Part shown: in pieces, positions 52,414-60,740 of the stretch | Layout: the number at the start of each line of letters is the position of its first letter | How positions within the stretch are numbered: the stretch's first letter is position 1 | Assembly: GCF_016862995.1 (NCBI RefSeq) | Contig: NZ_BOOA01000026.1 | Span: forward strand, 1-64,000 | From: Acrocarpospora phusangensis | GTDB taxonomy: Bacteria > Actinomycetota > Actinomycetes > Streptosporangiales > Streptosporangiaceae | Direction of reading: 5' to 3' | Length of the DNA: 64,000 nt | The notes under the pieces: generated by a model | What the model was told of the DNA's origin: nothing | Database searches by the model: none | The model's input: only the letters and a program-made list of their open reading frames with translations | Translations under genes and position numbers: made by a program

Positions 52414-54222
52414 TTACCGAAGGTGCTTTTCAACGTGCGCGAACTGGTAGCCGCGCGCCTGCAGCGTGAACAGCCGCGCGTACACTCCGCCGGCGGCCAT
52501 CAGCGTGTCGTGCGTGCCCTGCTCCGCCACCTGGCCCCGATCCAGGACGACGAGCAGGTCGGCCTCCCGCACCGCGCTGAGCCGATGCGAGATCAGCACA
52601 CTGGTACGCCCCCGCCGATGCTCCCGCAGCCGGGTGTGGACCTCGTGCTCCGCCTCGGCGTCCAGCCCGGAACCGGGTTCGTCCAGGATGAGCAGATCGC
52701 GGTCGCCGCGCAGGAGGGCGCGGGCCAGGGCCAGCCGCTGCCACTGGCCCCCGGACAGGTGCAGACCCCGCTCGCCGCCGTCCCCGTCCAGGAAGATCCG
52801 CGACAGCAGGGTGTCGTACGCGCGAGGCAGCTCCGCCACGAAGGTGTGGGCGCCCGCCCGGCGCGCCGCCCCGACGAGCCTGGACCGGTCGGTCAGCGCG
52901 TCGAGGTCGCCCAGGCCGATGTTCTCGGCCACCGTCAGGTCGTACTCCATGAAGTCCTGGAACACGGCTCCGACGCGGGCCCGGAGGTCGTCCGGGGCCA
53001 GGTCGCGCAGGTCGATCCCGTCCCAGAGGATCGCGCCGCGTTCCGGGTCGTACATGCGGCACAGCAGTTTCACCAGCGTGCTCTTGCCGGCGCCGTTCGT
53101 GCCCACCAGGCCGACCGTCGACCCGTACGGGACGGAGAGGCTGACCCCGCGCAGCGCCCACTCCTGGCCGGGGGAGTAACGGAACCACACATCCCGCAGC
53201 TCGATGCCCTGGCGGAGCGGGCGTACGGGCCGGGGCCGGGCGGGGAGCGGCAGGTCGGAGCCGTCGGTGAGCACGGCGCGGAAGTGCGCGAACAGCCGGA
53301 GCTGTTCGTGCGCCTGGGCGATCTCGGTCACCAGGCCCGTGACAGCCCCCTGCACCCCCGCGACACCAGCGACGAACAGGGCGATGTCGCCGATCGAGCG
53401 GTCGCCGTCCAGCGCGCCGAGCAGCACCCACAGCAGCCCGGCCCCGGCCAGCAGCGCGCTCGCGAGCGCCGTGCAGCCCTGCACGGCCAGCTCCCGCCGG
53501 TCCATGCGGCGGCGCTCGCCGTCGGCGACACGGCGCTCGCCCAGCATCAGCTCCCGCAGGTGACCGGCGATCCCGAACAGCCGGATCTCCTTGGCGGCCT
53601 TCACGCTGACCAGCAGGTTCTGAAAGAAGATCTCCCGGCGCTCGTACGGCCCGATGTGCCACATCACATCCGCCCGCCGCCGCGCCAGCCACAACTCCGC
53701 CAGCAGCACCGGCACGGCGGAACCGACCACCAGCACCGACATCCCCGGACTGATCACGACCAGGGACGCCAGGAAGCCCACACCCACGAGCCCGGTCCTG
53801 GCGATCCCCAGCACGGCCGCGACCAGCAGTCCCGGCGTGGCACCCCCGTGCCCCAGCGCGATCCGCAGCCGATCGAGAAAGACCGGCTCCTCGAACCGGG
53901 CCAACCCCACATATCTCTCAGTGGCCCGGAACAACCCGTCCACGGCCGCGAACCCGACCCGCCGCCTCATCTCATCCTGGACATACCGGACGCCCGGCGG
54001 CAGCAGCGCCGCGCAGACCCCGCACAACCCCAGCGCCACCGCCAACGCGACGACGCCACCCACGGTCGCTCCACCGCGCTCGATCACATCCAGCACGGCC
54101 TTCGTCAACCAGGCGACGGCAAGAGGGACGGCGGCGGCGAGAACGGTGAACGCGGCGAACAGCGCCAGCCGGACCCGCCCGGACCGCCAGGCGAGCCCGA
54201 GCGCCATCCCCAGATCCCTCAC
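52414..54222 (-). CDS. ABC exporter, fused membrane and ATPase domains
   Basis: 602 residues. Six membrane helices in residues 1-310, then an ATPase: VGTNGAGKSTLVKLL (Walker A), LHLSGGQWQRLALARAL (signature), RDLLILDEPGSGLDAEAE (Walker B) and SHRLSAVREAD. No C39 protease domain, so it is an exporter that does not cleave its substrate. A GTG at 54222 overlaps the stop of a 14-residue ORF (GTGA), so it is translated by coupling. Likely role: export of the Cys-rich peptide. Confidence 0.88.
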   Translation of the reverse strand: MRDLGMALGLAWRSGRVRLALFAAFTVLAAAVPLAVAWLTKAVLDVIERGGATVGGVVALAVALGLCGVCAALLPPGVRYVQDEMRRRVGFAAVDGLFRATERYVGLARFEEPVFLDRLRIALGHGGATPGLLVAAVLGIARTGLVGVGFLASLVVISPGMSVLVVGSAVPVLLAELWLARRRADVMWHIGPYERREIFFQNLLVSVKAAKEIRLFGIAGHLRELMLGERRVADGERRRMDRRELAVQGCTALASALLAGAGLLWVLLGALDGDRSIGDIALFVAGVAGVQGAVTGLVTEIAQAHEQLRLFAHFRAVLTDGSDLPLPARPRPVRPLRQGIELRDVWFRYSPGQEWALRGVSLSVPYGSTVGLVGTNGAGKSTLVKLLCRMYDPERGAILWDGIDLRDLAPDDLRARVGAVFQDFMEYDLTVAENIGLGDLDALTDRSRLVGAARRAGAHTFVAELPRAYDTLLSRIFLDGDGGERGLHLSGGQWQRLALARALLRGDRDLLILDEPGSGLDAEAEHEVHTRLREHRRGRTSVLISHRLSAVREADLLVVLDRGQVAEQGTHDTLMAAGGVYARLFTLQARGYQFAHVEKHLR

Positions 54223-54263
54223 GCCCCGCCGCCCACCGGTGTAACCCCGTCGGCGAGCGGCAT
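54219..54263 (-). CDS. Translationally coupled short ORF (14 residues) before the ABC exporter
   Basis: ATG 54263 with a strong AAGGAG site at the right distance encodes MPLADGVTPVGGGA and a stop that overlaps the exporter's GTG start. The exporter has no ribosome-binding site of its own, so the short ORF probably sets its translation rate. It has no Cys and does not resemble the precursor. It could alternatively be an extended N-terminus in another arrangement, but the frame differs. Confidence 0.55.
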   Translation of the reverse strand: MPLADGVTPVGGGA

Positions 54264-54318
54264 GCGATCGGCTCCTTTCCAGCAGGGGAGGTGCCAGACA
54301 TCGGTTCCGCTGCGCGCC

Positions 54319-54362
54319 AGGCTAGAAGCCCCCCGCACAGCCGACATACATTCCCGGCACAG
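54319..54362 (-). promoter_or_regulatory. SARP-type promoter 4 (ABC exporter-SARP operon)
   Basis: Minus strand: CTGTGCC (54356-54362), ATGTATG (54345-54351), CTGTGCG (54334-54340), each at 11-bp spacing, then nine bases (GGGGGCTTC) and -10 box TAGCCT (54319-54324). Because the SARP gene lies downstream of the exporter, this promoter would give positive autoregulation. Confidence 0.8.
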
Positions 54363-54427
54363 CCGCTAGGCTCCCTGCCTCAGGACGCGCTCAGCGACCT
54401 GAGTTCCGTGTCACGCACGGAATGCGA

Positions 54428-54808
54428 TCAGGCGGAGCGCTGCTCGTGGTGGGTATGCCGCAGTTGACCGAGGTCGAGTTCTATCCGGGATCCGTGGACG
54501 GTGACCACGATGCTCGCGCTGTCGGCGCCGGTAGCCATCAGGTATTCGTACAGGGTGGACAGCAGCATGTCGTTGCGATTCTCCAGCCGGGACACCACGC
54601 CCTGGCCAACCCCGAGTTTGCGGGCCACCTCCACCTGGGTCATCTGCCCCGCCTTGCGGATCATCGCCAGGTTCATCGCGTGGGCCCGGTCCATCTCTTC
54701 GGCCGCCTCGTGAGCCTGGGCGACCTCCGCGGCGAGCTGCGGGTCGGACAGGAGCCGGTCCAGATGCTCGTTGCCGCGGACAAACGTTGGGTTCTCGGGC
54801 TCGGTCAT
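54428..54808 (-). CDS. higA: HigA-type antitoxin (XRE-family)
   Basis: 126 residues, start ATG 54808 overlapping the toxin stop. A helical N-terminus precedes a Cro/C1-type helix-turn-helix (MTQVEVARKLGVGQGVVSRLEN). Toxin-then-antitoxin order is characteristic of higBA. It would neutralise the toxin and bind the operator upstream of it. Confidence 0.8.
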   Translation of the reverse strand: MTEPENPTFVRGNEHLDRLLSDPQLAAEVAQAHEAAEEMDRAHAMNLAMIRKAGQMTQVEVARKLGVGQGVVSRLENRNDMLLSTLYEYLMATGADSASIVVTVHGSRIELDLGQLRHTHHEQRSA

Positions 54809-55212
54809 GGCTTCTCCTCGTAGGACGTCTCCCGTTTCCACTGGTCGATCAGGGCGTCTGCACGGGCGGTGACACTTTTGTAGAAAAGGTCGCCCAGCCT
54901 GGCTTTGTCTCCGGCGAACAGTGCGACGACCACCTTGCCGGTGTCGGGCGGGAACCAGCAGACCAGCCGCACCGCCACCTCCGGATGGTAGGCGTGGGAA
55001 ACCCGCCACAGCGGATAGCGCCGCGACTGGCGCACCCATCGCAAGGTGGCCGTCTCTTCTTCTCGGTCTGGTGGTTCGCTCAGGTTCCGAAGCTGATCCA
55101 GCGCGCGGGCCGTGAAGACCAGCATGAGGCGTGCGTGTCCATCGCCCGCGCGTGCGTCGGCTTCGAGCCGGTCGAGCCAGGTGCCGAAGTCGGCTGGCCA
55201 GTCGATGTCCAC
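54805..55212 (-). CDS. higB: HigB/RelE-type toxin
   Basis: 135 residues, GTG start at 55212. The pattern LRNLSEPPDREEETATLRWVRQ, YPLWRVSHAY and VVVALFAGDK (landmarks) matches the RelE/HigB-like phage-derived Gp49-like fold, which cleaves mRNA on the ribosome. The first gene of the pair. No ribosome-binding site lies at the right distance, but a -10 box ends six bases before the GTG, so the transcript is probably leaderless. Confidence 0.75.
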   Translation of the reverse strand: MDIDWPADFGTWLDRLEADARAGDGHARLMLVFTARALDQLRNLSEPPDREEETATLRWVRQSRRYPLWRVSHAYHPEVAVRLVCWFPPDTGKVVVALFAGDKARLGDLFYKSVTARADALIDQWKRETSYEEKP

Positions 55213-55218
55213 CTTCAG

Positions 55219-55254
55219 ATTATGACTTCAGAGCGATATGTCATGCAAGTCATA
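55219..55254 (-). promoter_or_regulatory. higBA promoter within a palindromic operator
   Basis: Minus strand: -35 TTGCAT (55243-55248), 18-bp spacer, -10 CATAAT (55219-55224), start at or next to the GTG. The inverted repeat TATGACTT (55221-55228) / AAGTCATA (55247-55254) covers both boxes, with further TGACATA- and TATGAC-like half-sites between and beside. Binding of HigA would block RNA polymerase. Confidence 0.65.
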
Positions 55255-55274
55255 TTGCCTATGACGACAGACGG

Positions 55275-56354
55275 TCAGCGAACCTGCGTTTTCTGGTTGT
55301 CGAGGGCCTGCTGGACGGCTTCGCGGACGCGGGCTTCCTCGCGGTCCTTGCGGCGGGCGCGCCTGCGGCGGGAGAGGAGGAAGGCGCCGACGAGGAGGGC
55401 GAGCAGGAGGGCGAGCAGGAGGAGCTGGGTCCAGGGGAGGGCCCAGGCGCCGGTGGAGGCGAGGACCGGTTCGAGGGAGGTGGTGGCGCCGGAGGCGTCG
55501 GTGAGGAGGGGCATGAGGATGGTGGTGGCGGCCAGGCGGAAGGCGGGGGAGACGTGGTGGACGGGGACGGTCATCTTCCAGCTCTCGCCCGGGAGGAGCT
55601 CCGGCGGGGCGGCGATCTGGCCGGCGTCGGTGGCGAGCCAGCCGAAGGGGCCCGCGACGGACATCGTCTGCTTGGCCGACAGGATGGCGTTGCCGGTGTT
55701 GTGGATCGTGTAGCTGATGATGGCGTCGCCGGAGGAGAACGGGTTGACGGAGCCCGCGTAGTCCATGCGGAGGTCCTCGATCGCGAGGTTCGGCCGGAGC
55801 TGGCCGCTGACCCGCAGTATGATCCGGATGCCGAGGCGCCGGTCCACGTTGATGCCCCCGGCGTCGCCGGGCTGCGTCAGGGAGGTGAGGATGCCGCCCA
55901 CGTAGTCGCCGGGCGGCGCGTTGTCCGGAACGGTGACCTTGAGGGGGATCGTGATGGACTGGCCGGGCTTGATCTCGGCGTGGTCGCGGTCGGCGTGGAC
56001 CCAGGCGCCGATGCCCACGGACTTCTTGTCCTTGGGGAACAGGTCGAGTTGGCCGGTGTCGGTGGTGAAGCCGTCGGCGGCGTACACGGCGAGGTCGAGC
56101 GGGTCCTTGCCGCGGTTGGCGACGATCAGGCCGTCCTCGAGTGAGCCGCCGGGGTTGACGACGTAGTCGAAGCTGGACCGGTCGGCGCCGTAGTTGTTGG
56201 ACTCCGTCCTGACCGTCCAGGCGACGTCGCCGTCGTCGGCCAGCGCGGGGCTCGCGTGCAGGCCGGTGATCGCGCAGGAGGCGAGCAGGGCCAGGGCGGT
56301 GGTTCGGAGGAAGGCGGCGACCGGGTTTGCCCGGCGCCTGGTGAGCGCGTGCAT
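55275..56354 (-). CDS. WxL-interacting-type (DUF916-like) surface protein
   Basis: 359 residues. Signal peptide (residues about 1-40, TTALALLASCAITGLHASPALA), then an Ig-like domain: VVNPGGSLEDGLIVANRGKDPLDLAVYA is the conserved opening (landmark VVNPGGS, VANRG), KVTVPDNAPPGDYVGGIL follows. A second Ig-like region, a C-terminal helix (LLLLALLLALLVGAFLL) and a basic cytoplasmic tail follow. This is the layout of WxL-interacting proteins. It follows the phosphatase gene by 93 bp on the same strand, whose C-terminus has a WxL-like domain, so the two probably bind each other on the cell surface. Confidence 0.8.
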   Translation of the reverse strand: MHALTRRRANPVAAFLRTTALALLASCAITGLHASPALADDGDVAWTVRTESNNYGADRSSFDYVVNPGGSLEDGLIVANRGKDPLDLAVYAADGFTTDTGQLDLFPKDKKSVGIGAWVHADRDHAEIKPGQSITIPLKVTVPDNAPPGDYVGGILTSLTQPGDAGGINVDRRLGIRIILRVSGQLRPNLAIEDLRMDYAGSVNPFSSGDAIISYTIHNTGNAILSAKQTMSVAGPFGWLATDAGQIAAPPELLPGESWKMTVPVHHVSPAFRLAATTILMPLLTDASGATTSLEPVLASTGAWALPWTQLLLLALLLALLVGAFLLSRRRRARRKDREEARVREAVQQALDNQKTQVR

Positions 56355-56446
56355 CTCAGCTCCACGGGCGATCTTGGATGTGGCTGGAACGAGTGACGGG
56401 GTGGACGCCCGAAGGCGCCCACCCCACCAGGGAGAACAGGGACCGG

Positions 56447-58411
56447 TCAGCTGCTCAGCGCGGTGATCGTGAGGGTCGCGCGGTAGCCACCCTTGTCGAC
56501 GCTGCCCGGGATCTTCAGCGACAGCTCGGCGCCCAGCTTGGCGACGCCCTTGGCGTGGCCCTGGTCGGCCCAGCCGAGGCCGCGCGAGACGGACAGACCC
56601 TGGCCGTGGTCGTCGTAGGCGGAGGGAACCGCCCCGCTGGCCTTGGCCCCGGCGCCGTCCTCGATGACCCGCGGCGTCCAGCCCAGGTACGCACCCGAGA
56701 AGGTCTTGGCGGCGTCGGCGAAGTCGCTCACGCTGGCCGAGATCGACCACGGCGCGAGCGAGCGGCGGTTGTCCGACACGACGATCGGGTTGATCTGACC
56801 GGCCGCCTCGAAGTAGTCGCCGTTGTGCTCCTTGGCGGTGCCGAGGTCGACGAGGCCGTTGTAGCCGTCGATGGTCCAGCCGAACTCACCGGGGGCGGCG
56901 TTGGGCACGTTGACCTGGAGGGCCTGCCCGTCACCGTTGTACGGGTGCACGGTCACCTTGTCGACGATGGAGCCGACCGGCTTCTCGGCGGGGTTGTTGG
57001 AGCAGGACAGCCCACGCTCGACCGCCGCGTTCGGAGGCGCACAGGTGCCACTCCGGACGTTCTCGACGACGAGCTTGTCCTTGCGCACGCCGACCTTGAT
57101 GTAGGACCGCACGTGCTCCTGGTTCTGGACCGAGTTGTACCAGTAGCTGCCCGGGTTCAGCGGGTCGGCGCCGTTGCCCGCGCCGCTGGTGCCCGAGGCG
57201 TCCGGGGCGGAGATGTCGTAGTACTTCGAACCCGAGGCCGAGTTCGAGGTCACGTACAGCACGCCGCCGGGGCCGGCGGTCACGTCGGCGGCGCCGGGCT
57301 GCTCGTCCGGGTTCGCCTTCTGGCTGTTCTTGATCAGGTAGCTGCGGGAGTACGCGTGGTCGTGGCCCTGCAGCACCAGGTCCACCCCGAGGTTGGAGAA
57401 GGCGGTCGGGAAGTCGACCCGGCGCACCTTGGCGTCTCCGTCCTTGGCGTGGGAGGCCGGCGAGTAGATGGCGTGGTGGAAGACGAGCACCTTCCACTTG
57501 GCCTCGGCGCCGTGCTGCTTGATGACATCGGTCACGTACGCGACATGCGCCGCGTCACCGCCGCCGCCCTGGGTGGTGGCGTAGCTGTTGCTGTTGATGT
57601 CGATGAACAGGGTGTCCTTGTACACGAACCAGTAGTTGCCACCGGAGGTGTTGGACGCCGGGTTGCCGTTGGCGTACAGCGGGCCGGAGCGGTCGGTGTT
57701 GGGCACGGTGAAGTGCTGCTCGTAGGCCTTGCTGCCGACGTCGTGGTTGCCGATGGTGGCGACCCACGGGTACTGGCGCAGCTTGTCGGAGCCGAGGAAG
57801 GCGTTCCACTGGGTCTCGGTGCCCGCGGTCTCGACCTGGTCACCGCCCGACACCAGCAGTTCGGAGTCCGGGTTGGCGCTGAGCGCGACGTCCAGGGTGT
57901 CCTGCCAGCCGGCGCCGTCCTTGGCCGTGTCGCCGGAGGAGCCGATCTGCGGGTCGCCGAAGAACAGGAAGTCGTAGTCGCCCTCGAAGTCCTGCGTCCT
58001 GAACGCGTACGTCTCCGACCAGCCGGACTCGCCGCCGACCCGGTACGAGTACGCGGTCTGCTCCTGCAGGTTGCTGATCGTGGCGTGGCGGTTGTAGCCG
58101 CCGCTGGTGGCGATGTTCGCCCCGCCGGCGGCGTCGAAGGTGGCGGCGTCGGCCGGGAACTCGCCGTTGACGAGCTTCGCGGTCGGGACGACCTGGACCT
58201 TCTGCGCGGTGTCGGCCGCGGAGTACCAGGTCACGGTGCGCTGGGTCTCGTTGGCGCCGACGCCGAGGATGATCCCGGTGAGCGTGGTGTCGGCGGCGTT
58301 GGCGGGGGCCGCCACACCGCCGAGGGCCACGGCCAGGCCCAGGAACGCCGCGGTGGCCCCGGTGGCCACGCGGCGCCGCATCAGGCCGGAAGCCTGGATG
58401 CCTAATGTCAT
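56447..58411 (-). CDS. Secreted purple-acid-phosphatase-like metallophosphoesterase with WxL-like tail
   Basis: About 654 residues from ATG 58411 (MTLGIQASGLMRRRVATG), with AAAGGAC upstream. Tat/Sec-like signal ends PANAAD. An N-terminal fibronectin-like domain precedes the phosphoesterase: FFGDPQIG, VSGGDQVE, IGNHDVG, VFHHAIYS and LQGHDHAYSRS give the full set of metal ligands. The last 150 residues (GEFGWTIDGYNG, LGWTPRV, GYRATLTITALSS) look like a WxL-type domain that binds peptidoglycan or the DUF916 protein. It releases phosphate from organic esters outside the cell and probably stays attached to the wall. Confidence 0.82.
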   Translation of the reverse strand: MTLGIQASGLMRRRVATGATAAFLGLAVALGGVAAPANAADTTLTGIILGVGANETQRTVTWYSAADTAQKVQVVPTAKLVNGEFPADAATFDAAGGANIATSGGYNRHATISNLQEQTAYSYRVGGESGWSETYAFRTQDFEGDYDFLFFGDPQIGSSGDTAKDGAGWQDTLDVALSANPDSELLVSGGDQVETAGTETQWNAFLGSDKLRQYPWVATIGNHDVGSKAYEQHFTVPNTDRSGPLYANGNPASNTSGGNYWFVYKDTLFIDINSNSYATTQGGGGDAAHVAYVTDVIKQHGAEAKWKVLVFHHAIYSPASHAKDGDAKVRRVDFPTAFSNLGVDLVLQGHDHAYSRSYLIKNSQKANPDEQPGAADVTAGPGGVLYVTSNSASGSKYYDISAPDASGTSGAGNGADPLNPGSYWYNSVQNQEHVRSYIKVGVRKDKLVVENVRSGTCAPPNAAVERGLSCSNNPAEKPVGSIVDKVTVHPYNGDGQALQVNVPNAAPGEFGWTIDGYNGLVDLGTAKEHNGDYFEAAGQINPIVVSDNRRSLAPWSISASVSDFADAAKTFSGAYLGWTPRVIEDGAGAKASGAVPSAYDDHGQGLSVSRGLGWADQGHAKGVAKLGAELSLKIPGSVDKGGYRATLTITALSS

Positions 58412-58467
58412 GGTAAATGTCCTTTTTGTACAAGAACGTACAGAGAAGCGCCACTCAAGCTTCCGCT

Positions 58468-58489
58468 GTCCGGTAAATCGTTCGTGAAT
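58468..58489 (-). promoter_or_regulatory. Possible PHO box upstream of the phosphatase gene
   Basis: Two adjacent 11-bp units on the minus strand, ATTCACGAACG and ATTTACCGGAC, resemble the GTTCACCNNNN direct repeats bound by actinobacterial PhoP. They lie 57 bases upstream of the ATG; a possible -10 TACGTT is at 58435-58440. The match is imperfect. The rest of the 333-bp divergent gap (58412-58744) has no gene I can support. Confidence 0.3.
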
Positions 58490-58744
58490 GTGCGCTAGCC
58501 GGCTTATGGAATGTTCCAAAAGGGCTGATATGTCATGACTCGAACGTGTGCTCGATGAACCAGGTCGGACCCATGACGGCTGCGTCGGCGGAGATCGGGC
58601 CGCGGGTCATGGATGAACGAGAGCCGTCCCCCTGACGAACTGACGGATAAATAACCCCATAGCAATCCTTATAGATCTAAAATGGGACGAAGGGGATAGG
58701 AGGATGGACGCGCATCACCCGTCACAACCCGGAGAACGATCATC

Positions 58745-59404
58745 TTGCGTCCCCCGCCGCGGGTCGTCGCCGCACTGGCCGCCCTCGCCGTACTGGTCAG
58801 CGCGTGCGGTGACGACTGGGCAGAACCCCACGACAAGCCCACCGCCGTCGGCGCCCTCGGCCCGGACTTCCTCGCGCCGTCCACCACACCCGTCCCGGAA
58901 GCGACCATCACCCCCGGGCCCGGCTCGTGGGATGGAGTCCGTCCGTCGGAGGACTACCGCGTGGTCCTGCTCACCACCGGCGACGACGCGCCCACCCAGG
59001 CCCTCGTGACCGCGGTTCAGGAGTGGGCCGACGAAGAAGACGTCGATCTCAGGACCGTCGTCGCCGACCACCCGTACGACCTGGTCCCCACCATCACCAG
59101 CGCGCTCGACATGGCCCCCGACCTCATCGTCAGCGCCGGCAACGACCTCATCGACCCCCTGGCCATGGTCACCGCGAGCCACCTCTCCCAGCGGTTCCTC
59201 GTCGTGGGCGCCGAACTCGCCGAGCCCACCCACAACGTCACCGCCGTCGACTGGTCCGGCGCCTCGTTCCGCGGCGAGGGCCTCGGCGCCTCCTCCACGT
59301 ACGACCCCGCCTCGTTCACCCCCGCCCGCTGCGCGGCCGCCATCCGGGCCGGCGTCGCGGCCGTCCTCAACGACCTGACCGGGATCGTGATCTGGCTGAG
59401 CTGA
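58745..59404 (+). CDS. Lipoprotein with substrate-binding-like fold
   Basis: 219 residues. Starts at TTG 58745, with GGAGAA upstream; an ATG at 58704 is out of frame. A lipobox LVSAC (Cys about residue 21) predicts lipid anchoring outside the membrane. The mature part has VVLLTTGDDAPTQALVTAVQEWAD and MAPDLIVSAGNDLIDPLAMVTASH (landmarks), an alternating Rossmann-like pattern reminiscent of BMP/periplasmic binding proteins but truncated. The C-terminus overlaps the next, convergent gene by 38 bp. Function is unknown. Confidence 0.7.
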   Translation: MRPPPRVVAALAALAVLVSACGDDWAEPHDKPTAVGALGPDFLAPSTTPVPEATITPGPGSWDGVRPSEDYRVVLLTTGDDAPTQALVTAVQEWADEEDVDLRTVVADHPYDLVPTITSALDMAPDLIVSAGNDLIDPLAMVTASHLSQRFLVVGAELAEPTHNVTAVDWSGASFRGEGLGASSTYDPASFTPARCAAAIRAGVAAVLNDLTGIVIWLS

Positions 59405-60740
59405 ACGCGGCCGCGGCGTATGCGGCGAGTACCGCCAGACCGGCGAGCGGCGGCAGCGGGTAGAAGCCCTGCGTGGGGACGTAGTACCCGATGACGTGGG
59501 CGTACTCGGGAATGCTCTGCTGGATCGCGAAACCGGCGGCCGGGGTGATCCGGAACAGCCACGCGGTGACGGCGTCGGGGAGGATTCCGGCGAAGGCGAG
59601 CAGGAACGGGAGGATCAGCAGGGCGAACACCACGGTGGCCGCCATGAACTTACGCCGCAGGAGAGCGCCGACCCCGGCAGCGAGGACGGCCGACGCGGCG
59701 AGCAGAACCCCAGTGCCGATGATCACCCTTGCCTCGGTGAGCAGCGACACGGGGAGGACCTGGGTTCCGTTGCCGCGCAGAATCGCCGTGCCGACGGGCT
59801 CCACACATGCCGCGATAGTCCCGGTGACAAAGGCTTGCGCCGCGAGCTTGAGTGGCTCCCTGGTGCGTACACCCATGACAACGATCACGATCAGCGCCGC
59901 GAACGTCCCGATGAGGGTGGTCTCGATCCGAGGGGCGTCGAACCTCGGCGCGATGTCGCCGGTCCCGGTCACGGTCAGCGTGTCCCCGGACTCGACCAGG
60001 CCGTTCGCGCGGTGACTTCGCTCCCAATCCGTCTGTACGCCCTCGCCGCCCACCTCGTCCGTGCTCCACCCGCCCTGGAGACTGACGTGGTCGAATGTGG
60101 CGCTGGCCTGGGTGAACCGCACCTGGACGGCCCCGCCGGGCTTGCTCCGGTCCACGGTCATGTCGCCCGGAGAGGCGGCGAACAGGCCGATCCGGACCGT
60201 GGCCGGCAGCCCGGGAAGGGTGGCCGTGCCGATCGTCGTCCACTGTTCGCCGTCGGGCGACTCGTAGCCGGTGATCCTCTCCCCGCTGCGGGTCAGCCGC
60301 AGCCAGCGCGGCGACGTGCCGGTCCGACCGCCCATGTCCTCGGTGAAGTTGTACTGCATCCGCGTGCCATGGCTCCCGGTGAGCATGACCGCCGCGTACG
60401 GCGAGCCCTGCCGCACGCTCTCCTTGATCATGAGACCGGCCTTCGCCCAGGGCACCAGCCCCGTGACGATACGGTCGTGGCCGGGCGGGGGATAGGTGAT
60501 GATGCCCGTCATCGACGTCAGCCGGACGGTGATGCCGCCGTCCCCGGTGAGCGCCTGGTGGGCGAAGGTGAAGCGGTCCTCGACCGCCTGGCCGTACGGG
60601 CCGATGGGGTGGGCAGGGCACGGGCCGGGGTCACAGACGCTGCGGGCTCCGGCCGCGACGAGCAGGCCGGGCACGACGATGAGCAGCGCGGCGAGCATCA
60701 GCCCGGCCAGACGCCCGCGAACCAGACGGAATCTACGCAT
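59367..60740 (-). CDS. Membrane protein with extracytoplasmic concanavalin-like domain
   Basis: 457 residues. An N-terminal helix (LAGLMLAALLIVVPGLLVAAG) precedes about 240 external residues containing GLMIKESVRQGSPYAAVML, YESPDGEQWTTIGTATL and VRIGLFAAS, the DUF1349/LamG-like pattern, and then about six helices as in ABC-2-type permeases. Divergent from a two-component system, which may regulate it. No partner ATPase is present. Function is unknown. Confidence 0.75.
   Translation of the reverse strand: MRRFRLVRGRLAGLMLAALLIVVPGLLVAAGARSVCDPGPCPAHPIGPYGQAVEDRFTFAHQALTGDGGITVRLTSMTGIITYPPPGHDRIVTGLVPWAKAGLMIKESVRQGSPYAAVMLTGSHGTRMQYNFTEDMGGRTGTSPRWLRLTRSGERITGYESPDGEQWTTIGTATLPGLPATVRIGLFAASPGDMTVDRSKPGGAVQVRFTQASATFDHVSLQGGWSTDEVGGEGVQTDWERSHRANGLVESGDTLTVTGTGDIAPRFDAPRIETTLIGTFAALIVIVVMGVRTREPLKLAAQAFVTGTIAACVEPVGTAILRGNGTQVLPVSLLTEARVIIGTGVLLAASAVLAAGVGALLRRKFMAATVVFALLILPFLLAFAGILPDAVTAWLFRITPAAGFAIQQSIPEYAHVIGYYVPTQGFYPLPPLAGLAVLAAYAAAAFSSARSRSRSGR

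Noticed and set aside
58704..59009. ORF starting ATG directly after AGGAGG, upstream of the lipoprotein
   Set aside because: The ribosome-binding sequence abuts the ATG without spacing and the protein is a Ser/Pro/Arg-rich frame-shadow of the lipoprotein gene.
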